Below, piece by piece: positions 34,674 to 43,593 of a DNA stretch of 64,000 nucleotides (its first letter is position 1; every line of letters starts with the position of its first letter). The DNA is taken from positions 3,471,501 to 3,535,500 of the forward strand of contig NZ_CP152050.1 of NCBI RefSeq assembly GCF_038632915.1. Direction: 5' to 3'. A program made the translations under genes and the position numbers. The notes under the pieces were generated by a model, which was not told the origin of the DNA, ran no database searches, and was given only the letters and a program-made list of their open reading frames with translations. This DNA comes from Paenisporosarcina sp. FSL H8-0542 (lineage in GTDB: Bacteria; Bacillota; Bacilli; Bacillales_A; Planococcaceae).

Positions 34674-34838
34674 TTATAAGCAAAACATCATGATTGCGAA
34701 TTGTTGTTGTTTCATGAATTGATCCGGGGACAATGTCGGCTTCCATGCAAAAGGAAGTAGTTTCGTACAAGCATTCCAAAATTCAATTTGCCGATGTAAA
34801 TCTTGAGGCCCTTCATAAAAACGATATGTGATTGTCAC
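34674..34838 (-). pseudogene. Truncated gene coupled to the cupin gene
   Basis: 54 codons starting at a GTG that overlaps the cupin stop (GTGA). The product begins TITYRFYEGPQDLHRQIEFW and continues ACTKLLPFAWKPTLSPDQF, which looks like the start of a longer enzyme, then ends early. Another protein-like end (RLSSNSRLKKLGFTE) lies further downstream near 34570-34630. It is plausibly a broken GNAT-like acetyltransferase, but I cannot confirm that family. Confidence 0.4.
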
Positions 34839-35356
34839 GTGTAATTGCCATCCACTATTTTTTTATATGCCATTCTGTTAATGACCTCTTCTTGTTGAGG
34901 ATATAATTCTAGTAATTCTTTTTGCGTAAAGAGCTCGAAATCATCGAAATCAAAACCAGGCGACACCATACAACCGACTAAAGAAAATGTGGATTCAAGA
35001 TCAACTGAGGAACCGAATATTGCTCCTTTAGGTACGAGTACCTGTGGCTTTTCCCCGTTATTAAAGTCCAACCCTAATTTCTGAGCTGTATATTCACCAT
35101 CCGGGTGTATCACGTGGACAGTGAGTGGACTTCCGTCATGGAAAAACCATAATTCGTCCGATTGAAGTCGGTGTAAGTGGGATACTTCGCCACTCTTTAA
35201 GCAAAAGTAAATTGTCGTGTAGAGATTTCTTGTTTTGCTATCCGACGTTTCCATTTTTTCTTCCGAGTAGAAACTCCGTGTATAGTGTCCCCCTTCTGGG
35301 TGCGCTTCCATGTTTAAATGTTCTATGTAATAGGATGCATTTCGTTTTGTCATCAT
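34835..35356 (-). CDS. Cupin-domain protein of the DUF985 (Cupin_5) family
   Basis: About 173 residues from the ATG at 35356, which follows GGGGGAGGGAGAG; the open frame starts ten codons earlier without a site. The double-stranded beta-helix motifs of Cupin_5 are clear: MEAHPEGGHYTRSFYS, SHLHRLQSDELWFFHDG, VLVPKGAIFGS and LVGCMVSPGFDFDDFEL. Family members are small metal-binding beta barrels of unknown or sugar-related function. It is translationally coupled to a truncated downstream frame. Confidence 0.85.
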   Translation of the reverse strand: MMTKRNASYYIEHLNMEAHPEGGHYTRSFYSEEKMETSDSKTRNLYTTIYFCLKSGEVSHLHRLQSDELWFFHDGSPLTVHVIHPDGEYTAQKLGLDFNNGEKPQVLVPKGAIFGSSVDLESTFSLVGCMVSPGFDFDDFELFTQKELLELYPQQEEVINRMAYKKIVDGNYT

Positions 35357-35445
35357 TTCTCTCCCTCCCCCTAATACATTCATCATCCGCTATAAAAGAA
35401 ATGGATTCAATGCCTTTCGACAAAATGTGCCACGTGGAACATTTT

Positions 35446-35732
35446 TTAAAGTGTTTTTATCGACATTTTAGTCAGGAAATCTTCTGGATGATGAGTGTAT
35501 CGATTTGTGATAGACAACCATTCAATCATTAAAGTTGATAATTTTTTTCCGTTATTAAGTTTCTCTGGATTTTCCCATGCATCCCAAAAGACTCCGCGTA
35601 CAATTTGCTCACTGATAGCTTCATCAGCATTGATATTTTCCATAACAGCCGAGAGTAGCGATCATATAGTTCAATCAAAGACTGTTGTTCCTTGTTAGAA
35701 AATCCGATGTTCAAACACTCTTCAGTATTCAT
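35446..35732 (-). pseudogene. ECF-type sigma factor remnant (region 2 only)
   Basis: The first frame gives KEQQSLIELYDRYSRLLW; a one-base shift near 35635 leads to NADEAISEQIVRGVFWDAWE then NPEKLNNGKKLSTLMIEWLS, the region 2 of an ECF sigma factor. The protein ends after region 2; region 4, which binds the -35 element, is missing. With a frameshift and half the protein lost, it cannot work as a sigma factor. Confidence 0.7.
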
Positions 35733-35822
35733 CTAGTCACACCCTTTAAATCCTCACTCCCCCACACGCGTTTTGTAAAACATTTCAATGTGCTGAATTT
35801 AGAGTAATTTACTTCAAAATAA

Positions 35823-35857
35823 AAAGCACATGAAGTGATAGACACTTCATGTGCTTA
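35823..35857 (-). terminator. Terminator of the MFS transporter gene
   Basis: AAGCACATGAAGTG pairs perfectly with CACTTCATGTGCTT; on the minus strand a T-run follows. It lies 6 bases after the stop. Confidence 0.9.
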
Positions 35858-35862
35858 AATGA

Positions 35863-37038
35863 TTAGGCGTAATAGAATGTTTTTCTCTGCTTAATTGTAA
35901 ACAATCCTGAAACTACCATTACAACTGTGGAAAGATAAAATGCGTGATTTATTCCAAACCATTCGGCTATCAAACCGAAAATAAAAGTCGCGATTCCAAA
36001 TGCATCAGTCACCAAAACAGATTGAACTGAAAATACATGACCAAGTTGATCCGTATCTGTATGCGTTTGCAATGCAGTCAATTGGGCAATCAGCTGTAAT
36101 TGACCAAAGACGCCAAGGAACAGTGAAATGACCAGCGCCATCGATGCATAAAATGGAAACAGAAACCACACTGTTAATAGGCTTGTAAGAAAACAACCAA
36201 CTCCTATCATCAGATGTGCAGGAATCTTCATTAATTTGGCAAACAAATACCCACCAATCAAAAAGCCACCTGAATAAAATGCGTTTATATACCCCCACCA
36301 CGCAGTGCTTTTCTCAATTACTTCGTCAACATAAACATACAGAATGGCGGAAATCCAGACCGCTCCTGCAAATGCTGTCAATGTATCTAGCAGCAGTATA
36401 TTACGAATAGGCTTTATGGAAAAGCTATACTTCCATCCTCCAGAAAGTTGTTGAAATACAGATTGTACATCCTTCTTGATATGGGGAATCGCTTTAATTC
36501 CGTATGTGAGCATCCATGCGAACATATATAACCCGATGGAAACAAGTAAAAGAGTTCCCCCACTATAAAGAGCGACAAAAAATGCGCCAATCGGCCAACT
36601 TACCAGATTGATTGTGTTATAGGAAATGGCTACTAAACTATTAGCCTTAGGCAATTCCGATTTCCCGACCAATTCAGGCAGCATGGCTTGTCGGATCGGC
36701 GTTGCCCACCCATCCAGGAAGGCGATGACACTGACCAAAATAAGAATCCATAGGATACTTTCTTCTTTACATAAAAAAACGCCACTTAAGACAATGATTT
36801 TCCCGACCATCGAAAAAAGTAATATTTGACGTAAAGGAAACCGATGCAAAAGAAGTGGGGTTAGATAACTCCCAACCAGCCGTGAAAAAGTAATGGTTAA
36901 TGGAATAAGTGTCAGTGTTAATACAGAACCACTCGAGACATAAACCAGTTGTATCAGTCCCACAATATAAAGAACATCCCCACCATTGGACATCATCTGA
37001 CTTACCCATAGAAAATAAAAAGAACGACGGTCGTTCAC
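35863..37038 (-). CDS. Major facilitator superfamily exporter
   Basis: 391 residues with twelve predicted membrane helices, of the MFS_3/enterobactin-exporter-like group (start NDRRSFYFLWVSQMMSNGGD; FLDGWATPIRQAMLPELVGK in the first half). A GAAGGAGAG site precedes the ATG. Members pump out drugs, siderophores or other small molecules, with no substrate clue here. It stands alone between a dead sigma factor gene and cotD. Confidence 0.85.
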   Translation of the reverse strand: MNDRRSFYFLWVSQMMSNGGDVLYIVGLIQLVYVSSGSVLTLTLIPLTITFSRLVGSYLTPLLLHRFPLRQILLFSMVGKIIVLSGVFLCKEESILWILILVSVIAFLDGWATPIRQAMLPELVGKSELPKANSLVAISYNTINLVSWPIGAFFVALYSGGTLLLVSIGLYMFAWMLTYGIKAIPHIKKDVQSVFQQLSGGWKYSFSIKPIRNILLLDTLTAFAGAVWISAILYVYVDEVIEKSTAWWGYINAFYSGGFLIGGYLFAKLMKIPAHLMIGVGCFLTSLLTVWFLFPFYASMALVISLFLGVFGQLQLIAQLTALQTHTDTDQLGHVFSVQSVLVTDAFGIATFIFGLIAEWFGINHAFYLSTVVMVVSGLFTIKQRKTFYYA

Positions 37039-37236
37039 ATGAATCTCTCCTTCACTCTATTCAGTTTATTAGATTGAAAGAAGAAGTCTTACACTCGTCG
37101 CACCCTTTCCCGATTCATACTATTTCCAATAATTTTACAGAAATAAAAATCTCTCTGCAAGAAATGTTTTGAACGCCGTTTCCAAAAGGAACAAAATTGC
37201 ATCTATTAAAAGAGATAGAATGGAGGTGAATTCATT

Positions 37237-37650
37237 ATGAATCGCAATATGCCAGGATCAAACTATGGACCAGGATCAAACTATGGGCCACGAGGTGTTC
37301 AAGGTGTTCAACAAGGCGCACAACCAGGTTATCAACCAGGTGTTCAACCAATTGTATGTCCGCCTTTATGCCGCTATACGGACTCTTACGTAAAACGTGA
37401 AGTTCCTTATATTCAACCATTAATTAATATCAACAGACAGCACATCGTTGACGTTCCTAGAACTTACTACCGGGAGATTAATCAGAACGTTGTTGTTTCT
37501 CCAAGCCAATCGCCTTACGGTGGAAACCCTTACGGAGGAAACCCTAATGGTGGAATGAACCCATACGGTGGAAACCCTTATGGTGGAATGAACCCATACG
37601 GTGGACGCCGATGTGGTTGCGGTGGAAACCCATGTGGTTGTCGCCGATAA
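37237..37650 (+). CDS. cotD: Spore coat protein, CotD family
   Basis: 137 residues; AATGGAGGTGAATT precedes the ATG. The centre (CPPLCRYTDSYVKREVPYIQ, then RQHIVDVPRTYYREINQNVV) matches the CotD family. The N-terminus has three NYGP/GVQ-type short repeats. The C-terminus is made of five PYGG units and ends in a Cys-rich CGCGGNPCGCRR, suggesting disulphide cross-linking in the inner coat. It is expected to be made late in the mother cell. CATCTATTA upstream is a one-mismatch sigma-K -10, but no clear -35 was found. Confidence 0.82.
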   Translation: MNRNMPGSNYGPGSNYGPRGVQGVQQGAQPGYQPGVQPIVCPPLCRYTDSYVKREVPYIQPLININRQHIVDVPRTYYREINQNVVVSPSQSPYGGNPYGGNPNGGMNPYGGNPYGGMNPYGGRRCGCGGNPCGCRR

Positions 37651-37745
37651 TTCAAAAGTTTTATTCGTTCTGATGTAAAGTCCAATAGTGGGGTCGACAG
37701 TCAGACGAATTACTGTACAGAATACTCCTCTTTTTTTCCCCACAC

Positions 37746-37786
37746 AAAAACCCCGATGGTCAGTTTATGCTGACCATCGGGGTTTC
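37746..37786 (-). terminator. Strong terminator of the ABC ATPase gene
   Basis: AACCCCGATGGTCAG pairs perfectly with CTGACCATCGGGGTT around a four-base loop, with A/T runs on both sides so it may serve cotD as well. Confidence 0.92.
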
Positions 37787-37790
37787 CCTT

Positions 37791-38513
37791 TTAATCGACT
37801 AGTTGAATAAATTGTTTCGTACGTTCATGACTTGGATTTTCAAAGAAAGTAACTGGATCCGCAGACTCAATAATTCGGCCTTCATCCAGCATGATGACAC
37901 GGTCTGCAACTTCACGTGCAAACTTCATTTCATGTGTCACCACAACCATCGTCATACCTTCTTGTGCGAGTTGCTGCATAACGCTCAGCACTTCTCCAAC
38001 AAGCTCCGGATCAAGTGCAGAAGTTGGTTCATCAAACAGAAGAACTTTCGGTTCCATTGCAAGTGAACGTGCTATTGCGACACGTTGCTTTTGTCCACCG
38101 GATAATTTGCTCGGATAGACATCTGCCTTGTCAGCCAAGCCTACTTTTTCAAGTAAGCCCTTTGCCAAAGTAACCGCATTTTCTTTTTTCAACTTCTTCA
38201 CAATCATTGGTGCTTCAATGATATTTTCAAGCACCGTCATATGCGGGAAGAGGTTGAAATGTTGGAATACCATGCCTACTTCTGCACGGATATTTGATAA
38301 TTTATGTTTCTTGGGATCCACCACTTGTCCATCCACCTCGATGGTCCCTTTATTAATTCGTTCTAAAAAATTGAAGCAACGTAAAAGCGTACTTTTACCG
38401 GATCCACTGACCCCGACCAGGACGACCACTTCCGAAGGAGCGACTTCCAGATCAATGCCCTTCAACACTTCCAAATCGCCGAACGATTTATGGATATTTG
38501 TTCCCTTTAACAT
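37791..38513 (-). CDS. Polar amino-acid ABC transporter ATP-binding protein (GlnQ-like)
   Basis: 240 residues with Walker [11 protein letters not shown]-loop, signature [14 protein letters not shown], Walker [15 protein letters not shown] and the H-loop VVVTHEM. This is a complete ATPase of the GlnQ/ArtM/TcyN group that powers amino-acid uptake. Its partner permease upstream is reduced to a C-terminal fragment and no solute-binding protein is present, so it either serves permeases encoded elsewhere or is an orphan. Confidence 0.92.
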   Translation of the reverse strand: MLKGTNIHKSFGDLEVLKGIDLEVAPSEVVVLVGVSGSGKSTLLRCFNFLERINKGTIEVDGQVVDPKKHKLSNIRAEVGMVFQHFNLFPHMTVLENIIEAPMIVKKLKKENAVTLAKGLLEKVGLADKADVYPSKLSGGQKQRVAIARSLAMEPKVLLFDEPTSALDPELVGEVLSVMQQLAQEGMTMVVVTHEMKFAREVADRVIMLDEGRIIESADPVTFFENPSHERTKQFIQLVD

Positions 38514-38528
38514 TTAATCCACTCCTTC

Positions 38529-38762
38529 TTATTTGTCGACATTCAGTTTATTTTCATACAGTTTTAGTAAATAAGTGATGATCATAACCAACACTAGGTA
38601 GTATACCCCAACCACTAAAAAGGTTTCCAGAGATTGATAGGACTGCACCGCTCCTCGGTTAGCCATGGCGAACAGTTCTGGCACACTGATAATATAGACC
38701 AATGAAGAGTCTTTCAAGGTGATGATGAACTGATTTCCAAGAGGTGGAATGGAGCGTTTCAA
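38529..38762 (-). pseudogene. Amino-acid ABC permease, C-terminal fragment
   Basis: 77 codons (RSIPPLGNQFIITLKDSSLV and following) encode only the last third of a HisM/GlnP-type permease, including the end of the EAA loop region and the last two membrane helices. It directly abuts the terminator of the LysM-3D gene, so a deletion removed the first two thirds of the permease and any binding-protein gene. The only possible start is a TTG without ribosome binding site. Confidence 0.85.
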
Positions 38763-38763
38763 A

Positions 38764-38797
38764 AAAGCTCACCTGCCGTAATTGGCAAGTGAGCTTT
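38764..38797 (-). terminator. Terminator of the LysM-3D gene
   Basis: AAAGCTCAC-TGCC pairs with GGCA-GTGAGCTTT; the T-run on the minus strand runs into the permease fragment. Confidence 0.88.
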
Positions 38798-38807
38798 AAT
38801 GCTAAGG

Positions 38808-39365
38808 TTATTTTAGAATTTTGATTTTGACTGTTTTACGTCCCCATTTTAATGCACTTGTCTGGTTAGGCATAAACAAATCAATCTTATTTCCTTTTAT
38901 TGCACTTCCTGTATCGCCTGCGACAGCGTATCCGTAGCCTTCTACGTATACTTTTGTTCCAAGCTTGATGACGTGTGGATCAACAGAAATTACTTTTAAG
39001 TTTGGATTCTTTTTCAAATTAATTCCCGTCGCTGTTATGCCCGAACATCCTCGACAATTTGCTGTGTAGGCAGTTGTCGATACCATAAATTCTTTTACCA
39101 CATTGGCATTCGATCGAGATGGTGTAGATTTTTTAGCAGCAGTTTTAGTGCCGGTTAATTTAAGTTTTTGATTCGGTTTAATCATGTCGGACTTTAAACC
39201 ATTTAAGGATTTGATGGTAGAAACTTTAACATTATAATGTTTGGAAATTTTATATAATGTGTCACCTTTTTTAACCATGTGCGAAGAAGCAGCTGCTTCT
39301 GAATCATTGGCAAATGTGAAGAGGAACATTAGTACAAAACTTATCACGAAACTAAATTTTTTCAA
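38808..39365 (-). CDS. LysM and 3D-domain cell-wall protein (YocH-like)
   Basis: 185 residues starting at TTG with AAGGAG 7 bases upstream. Residues 1-25 are a signal peptide ending SEA. One LysM domain follows (MVKKGDTLYKISKHYNVKVS), then a Lys/Ser/Thr linker, then a 3D domain with ATGINLKKNPNLKVISVDPH, VYVEGYGYAVAGDTGSAIKG and NKIDLFM, which carries the three Asp that name it. Such proteins bind and probably cleave peptidoglycan during growth. YocH is WalR-controlled in B. subtilis; upstream TGTAAT and TGTTAT half-sites exist here but are 7 rather than 5 bases apart. Confidence 0.88.
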   Translation of the reverse strand: MKKFSFVISFVLMFLFTFANDSEAAASSHMVKKGDTLYKISKHYNVKVSTIKSLNGLKSDMIKPNQKLKLTGTKTAAKKSTPSRSNANVVKEFMVSTTAYTANCRGCSGITATGINLKKNPNLKVISVDPHVIKLGTKVYVEGYGYAVAGDTGSAIKGNKIDLFMPNQTSALKWGRKTVKIKILK

Positions 39366-39550
39366 GTTGTTTCTCCTTTATTTCTCGTTTGTAGAAATAA
39401 AAATAACATTTAAACATTACAGATTCATGACAAAACATAGGATGTTTCTTTACAATTTGAGGGTGTTTATATTACTAATGCGAAACAAAAGAATTTTCAA
39501 AACCAAAAATAAGTAGGTATATTTGTCTATTCCCATCGAAAAATGACGTG

Positions 39551-39586
39551 AAAAAACACTCCAGTCATAAGTCTTCAGGAGTGCTA
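39551..39586 (-). terminator. Terminator overlapping the flavin reductase stop
   Basis: AGCACTCC pairs with GGAGTGTT around a 15-base loop; on the minus strand TTTTTT follows. Confidence 0.65.
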
Positions 39587-40500
39587 AAATCTTCTTTTGT
39601 ACTTCCTAATATTCCTTCATGAATTAATTCCACATTGACCGCCATTGCAGCCTCGGCACCACTTGCAGCGGCTATGATCAATTGGGCAGGATAGACATTT
39701 GAAGCTTCTCCTGCCACAAATAAACCGTGCACTTTAGTTTTTCCTACCTCGTCCGAATGATGGCCTCCTGTATTGTTTAACTTAACACCTAGACGAGTTC
39801 CTAATTCACATGCTTGCACAAGCTCCGGTGTCACAAATCCACCCATTCGTGCTATGACTCGTCCATTTTCAAGCTCGATTTTTTGGAGCTTTCCTTCTAT
39901 TCCAATAAGAAGTCGGATAGGACTTGTTTCTACTTGGAGCTCAGTCTTTTTAATTTCATTCAATTGACTCTTCGTCAATTCTTGACCATTCGTAAATATC
40001 ACAAGATTTTGAGACCAATTGCGTAATATTTCAGCTGTGTGAAGGGTGTAGTCAATTATGCCAAATAATGCGAGTGGTTGATCTCGCAATTCCCAACCAT
40101 CACAATATGGGCAGTTGAAGATACTTTTACCATAAAAATTCCGGAGGTTTGGGATGTTCGGAAACTTCTCTTTTACACCAGTAGCCAGAATGACTTTTCG
40201 TGTCTTCCACTGTTTCTTCATTTCAGTTTTAACTAAAAACCCATCCTTCTCTTTCGCAATTTCAACAACTTTGTCTCTCAATGTCTGGATAGTCGGGTAG
40301 TGACTGAACTCCTGATGGGCAAGTGCTCTGAATTCTGCCGGTTTTACGCCGTCTCTTGTTATGAAGCCATGCGAGGCGTCCGTTACTTTATTGCGTGCCT
40401 CATCACTGTCAACCAACACTACATTTCTTCTAGCCCTTCCTAACACCAAAGTGGCATTTAAACCCGCTGGACCTCCCCCAACTACTGTGCAATCTATCAT
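39565..40500 (-). CDS. Thioredoxin reductase-like flavoprotein
   Basis: 311 residues with two dinucleotide-binding regions: VVGGGPAGLNATLVLGRARR at the N-terminus for FAD, and a reduced second Gly motif around LALFGIIDYTLHTAEIL for NAD(P)H. The redox pair is Cys-Pro-Tyr-Cys in FNCPYCDGWE, and the C-terminal FAD motif is GLFVAGEAS. Enzymes of this group reduce thioredoxin-like proteins or other disulphides. The second nucleotide site is atypical (GIIDY instead of GGGDS), so the electron donor or direction may differ. It is divergent from the cupin gene at 40665. Confidence 0.82.
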   Translation of the reverse strand: MIDCTVVGGGPAGLNATLVLGRARRNVVLVDSDEARNKVTDASHGFITRDGVKPAEFRALAHQEFSHYPTIQTLRDKVVEIAKEKDGFLVKTEMKKQWKTRKVILATGVKEKFPNIPNLRNFYGKSIFNCPYCDGWELRDQPLALFGIIDYTLHTAEILRNWSQNLVIFTNGQELTKSQLNEIKKTELQVETSPIRLLIGIEGKLQKIELENGRVIARMGGFVTPELVQACELGTRLGVKLNNTGGHHSDEVGKTKVHGLFVAGEASNVYPAQLIIAAASGAEAAMAVNVELIHEGILGSTKEDFSTPEDL

Positions 40501-40664
40501 TCTATTTCTTTCCTCCTAACAAATCTTGTTTAAAGGTCCATTTATTTGTAAACTTCCATTAATAACATTAATCTTTCCTTCTTTTGGTTTAATCAAACCG
40601 AAAGATTACTTTTTATCTAAACGGGTACTTATCCTATTAACAGCAAACTAAGGGAGGGGTATGT

Positions 40665-41171
40665 GTGATTAATTCTACTTATCAATTATTTACGTTTGAA
40701 GATGATGGCACGATTCCAAATAATCCACAATTACCGGTTATTTTATATCCCGGTGTATTCAAGCATCATCCAAATGAAATCGAACCTACATTTAGATTGA
40801 ATAATTGGGGAAACAGCTGGATTGATGGTGTCTTTGACTATCATCATTATCATAGCAATGCTCATGAAGTATTAGGAGTTCGCGCTGGTTCGGCAACATT
40901 AAGAATAGGAGGAAAATATGGGGAAACGGTTGAAGTCAGAACCGGTGATGTCCTCGTTTTGCCCGCGGGTACAGGACATAAAAAGTTAAAGGGTAGTACA
41001 GATTTTGAAGTTGTCGGTGCTTACGCAGATGGCAACGAATACAACCTTAAAACCGGTGAACACAATGAAAGACCTCGAGTCTTAGAAGAAATTAAGCAAG
41101 TTAAAGCCCCTTCCATGGATCCCGTGTACGGGAGTCGTGGGCCAGTACTTGATCGATGGATACAAGAATAG
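40665..41171 (+). CDS. Cupin protein, YjlB-like
   Basis: 168 residues starting at GTG, with GGGAGGGG 7 bases upstream. The opening (YQLFTFEDDGTIPNNPQLPV) matches the YjlB family. The metal-binding cupin motifs are HHYHSNAHEVLGVRAGSATL and GDVLVLPAGTGHKKL. The substrate is unknown. A terminator follows the stop codon. Confidence 0.82.
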   Translation: MINSTYQLFTFEDDGTIPNNPQLPVILYPGVFKHHPNEIEPTFRLNNWGNSWIDGVFDYHHYHSNAHEVLGVRAGSATLRIGGKYGETVEVRTGDVLVLPAGTGHKKLKGSTDFEVVGAYADGNEYNLKTGEHNERPRVLEEIKQVKAPSMDPVYGSRGPVLDRWIQE

Positions 41172-41191
41172 CTAAGAACTTGGAGCAACCT

Positions 41192-41235
41192 AAAAAAGCA
41201 TTCATCACGCGAAATTCATGTGATGAATGCTTTTA
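41192..41235. terminator. Bidirectional terminator between the cupin and kimA genes
   Basis: AAAGCATTCATCAC pairs with GTGATGAATGCTTTT. It serves the convergent cupin gene (+) and kimA (-). Confidence 0.88.
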
Positions 41236-41254
41236 TTCGTAGTAGTTATCTATA

Positions 41255-43090
41255 TTACTTTTTAAAACGATAAGGAACAGTCGTTACAACTACATCTCTT
41301 CGGTAAAGCAAGATGGATCTGATTAGTAAACTTGACTGATTGTGAAGGATATTATGCCACCCTTTTTTCGGAATAAATTGTGGAATCAAGACGGTTACAC
41401 GATGGTTTGATTCATTTGCTTTATATTCCACCGTACTAATAAATTTCGCCAATGGTTGAGTTATGCTTCTATATTGAGAATGCAAAGTCACAAGCCGAAC
41501 ATCAGGCTGGAATTTTTTCCACTTCTCTTGGAAAATGTGTTCATCTTTTCTCTCAAAAGATACATATACGGCAATGATTTGTGTTGGATTAAGTGATTTG
41601 GCATAGTTTAATGAGTTTTCAACTACATGCGTGATTCCTGCAACCGGCACAATAATGACATTTCCTTCTATTGGCATTGCAGGTTCACAAGTAGAAATAC
41701 TTAACTGTTCGCCAACAGAAAGATAATGTTGTTTTATCTTATGGAAGACAAAAACGAGCAGAGGCAAAAAGATTAGAACCGCCCAAACCTGTCCGAATTT
41801 GGTGATGAAGAAAATCATCATGACCGCAAAACTGATAAATGCTCCGACAAAGTTAGTGATTAGTTTGACCATCCAACCCTTTGGCTTTTCCCTCATCCAT
41901 TTAACAAGCATCCCTGTCTGGGATAACGTAAATGGAATAAATACTCCGACTGCATAAAGCGGGATAAGTTGTTCCGTTTGTCCTTGGAAAACAATGATGA
42001 GAAGGATTGAAGTGATTCCTAGTGTGATAATCCCATTGGAATAGCCCAAGCGATCGCCTCTCATTTTGAACATGCTTGGAATGTATTTATCATTCGACAG
42101 GCTGAATGCCAAAAGCGGAAAAGCTGAATATCCTGTATTAGCTGCCAGTACAAGAATCAAGGCCGTCGTTCCCTGAACGAAATAATACATATAGTTTCGC
42201 CCAAAAATCTCGGAAGCCATTTGTGAAATCACAGTTTCCTCCACCTTGGGTGAAATTCCATAGAAATAAGCCAGAAAGACGATTCCGGTGAATAACAAAG
42301 CGAGCAATGAACCCATCATCACTAGGGTTTTTGCTGCGTTTTTTGCAGCAGGGTTTTTAAAGTTTGGAATTGAGTTCGAAATGGCTTCAACCCCGGTTAA
42401 TGCAGAACTTCCGGATGCGAATGCTCTGAGCAATAGGAATAAAGTGAGACCCGCAACAGGTGTACCGAGCGGTGTATGCAAATCAGGTGACACATTCCCT
42501 GTGATAATGTTGAAAAGACCTACTCCAATCAGAACAAACAAAGCAATAACAAACAAATAGACTGGATACGCTAGAATGGACGCCGATTCTGTAATACCTC
42601 TTAAATTCAAGATGGTAACAAAGATAACGAGTACACTGGCAATGGCCACATTATGATCGTGAAGGCTTGGGATTGCGGAAGTAATGGCATCGGTGCCTGC
42701 CGAAACACTAACTGCTACCGTCAGGATATAATCCACCAACAGCGAGCCGCCCGCAATTAACCCTGCATTTTCACCAAGATTCTCTTTCGCCACAACATAT
42801 GCGCCACCACCACGTGGATAAGCAAAAATAATCTGTCTATATGATAAAATAAGTGCCATTAACAGAACAAGGACACCTACTGCAATTGGAATCGAATACC
42901 AAAACGCGATTGCCCCTACCGAAGCCAATACAATCAAAATCTGTTCCGGTCCATATGCTACAGAAGATAATGCGTCTGAAGAAAGGATGGCTAAAGCTTT
43001 TGTTTTGTTAAGCTTTTGTTCACCTAACTCCGATGATTTTAATGGACGACCGATTAAAAATCTTTTTACTGCCGACAACATGTTTTCCAC
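41255..43090 (-). CDS. kimA: High-affinity potassium importer KimA (formerly YdaO)
   Basis: 611 residues: about twelve membrane helices of the APC fold (LAILSSDALSSVAYGPEQIL, AYPRGGGAYVVAKENLGENA), then a soluble C-terminal domain of about 150 residues with a UspA-like pattern (GNVIIVPVAGITHVV). B. subtilis KimA is about the same length. It brings in K+ with protons and is switched off by c-di-AMP both at the protein and at the RNA level. The riboswitch upstream confirms the assignment. Product complete. Confidence 0.93.
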   Translation of the reverse strand: MENMLSAVKRFLIGRPLKSSELGEQKLNKTKALAILSSDALSSVAYGPEQILIVLASVGAIAFWYSIPIAVGVLVLLMALILSYRQIIFAYPRGGGAYVVAKENLGENAGLIAGGSLLVDYILTVAVSVSAGTDAITSAIPSLHDHNVAIASVLVIFVTILNLRGITESASILAYPVYLFVIALFVLIGVGLFNIITGNVSPDLHTPLGTPVAGLTLFLLLRAFASGSSALTGVEAISNSIPNFKNPAAKNAAKTLVMMGSLLALLFTGIVFLAYFYGISPKVEETVISQMASEIFGRNYMYYFVQGTTALILVLAANTGYSAFPLLAFSLSNDKYIPSMFKMRGDRLGYSNGIITLGITSILLIIVFQGQTEQLIPLYAVGVFIPFTLSQTGMLVKWMREKPKGWMVKLITNFVGAFISFAVMMIFFITKFGQVWAVLIFLPLLVFVFHKIKQHYLSVGEQLSISTCEPAMPIEGNVIIVPVAGITHVVENSLNYAKSLNPTQIIAVYVSFERKDEHIFQEKWKKFQPDVRLVTLHSQYRSITQPLAKFISTVEYKANESNHRVTVLIPQFIPKKGWHNILHNQSSLLIRSILLYRRDVVVTTVPYRFKK

Positions 43091-43157
43091 TTCTTTCTTT
43101 GATGAGCCGCCGTTTGGACAGCCTTAGATGCACTGCGAATTCCTGTAAAAGAACAAC

Positions 43158-43199
43158 AAAAAAGCCCGCTAGGCATAGGGAAAGAGCCTAGTGGGCTTA
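43158..43199 (-). terminator. Riboswitch-controlled terminator before kimA
   Basis: AAGCCCACTAGGCTC pairs with the GCCTAGCGGGCTT side, followed by TTTTTT on the minus strand. It is the expression platform of the c-di-AMP riboswitch. Confidence 0.9.
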
Positions 43200-43221
43200 A
43201 TAACATTCTCACTAGTTCGTA

Positions 43222-43363
43222 TTTCTCTCTCATAACGCTTACGGAGTTAGCTGTCGGGTTTGGGCTAAAGAGTAGCCCTACCTACAATAGTAGGATTCAC
43301 CCCAAGCGGCAAAGAGAAGCCACAAATAATGGGTTCCCCGTTCCAAATGGATTAAGCGATTTA
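43222..43363 (-). ncRNA. c-di-AMP riboswitch (ydaO-yuaA class)
   Basis: The minus strand carries the conserved blocks of this class in order: ATCGCTTAATC, GGGGAACCC, TTGGGGTGAATCC, a GGTAGGGCTAC stem, AACCCGACAGCTAACTCCG and TAAGCG, which pairs with the first block, then GAGAGAG. High c-di-AMP lets the downstream terminator form and so shuts off kimA. A TATAAT (43381-43386, minus) lies at the right distance upstream to start this leader. Confidence 0.93.
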
Positions 43364-43380
43364 GAAATATGAAACTGAAG

Positions 43381-43386
43381 ATTATA
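43381..43386 (-). promoter_or_regulatory. -10 element of the kimA leader promoter
   Basis: Perfect TATAAT on the minus strand, about 18 bases before the first conserved riboswitch block. No ideal TTGACA lies at 17 bases; TTTACA is at 20. Confidence 0.55.
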
Positions 43387-43553
43387 GTACTCCCATATAA
43401 ACAACTTGTAAATATAAATTTTATATCTTTTTAAAATGTCTTAATTTTGTTAGTTTATGCGTTAAGAAAATATACTCATGCAACAATCGTCCATTATTAC
43501 TTTAAATAACAATATTTTATTGGCCATTATGTTTTAACAGACCCAATAATAAA

Positions 43554-43582
43554 AGGACCAGATACTTTGATCTGGTCCATCT
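43554..43582 (-). terminator. Terminator of the cotF gene
   Basis: GGACCAGAT pairs perfectly with ATCTGGTCC around ACTTTG; a T-rich tail follows on the minus strand. Confidence 0.85.
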
Positions 43583-43593
43583 TTTTAATCTTA

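Noticed and set aside
39380-39420. WalR box upstream of the LysM-3D gene
   Set aside because: Half-sites TGTAAT and TGTTAT are present but are separated by 7 rather than the required 5 bases.
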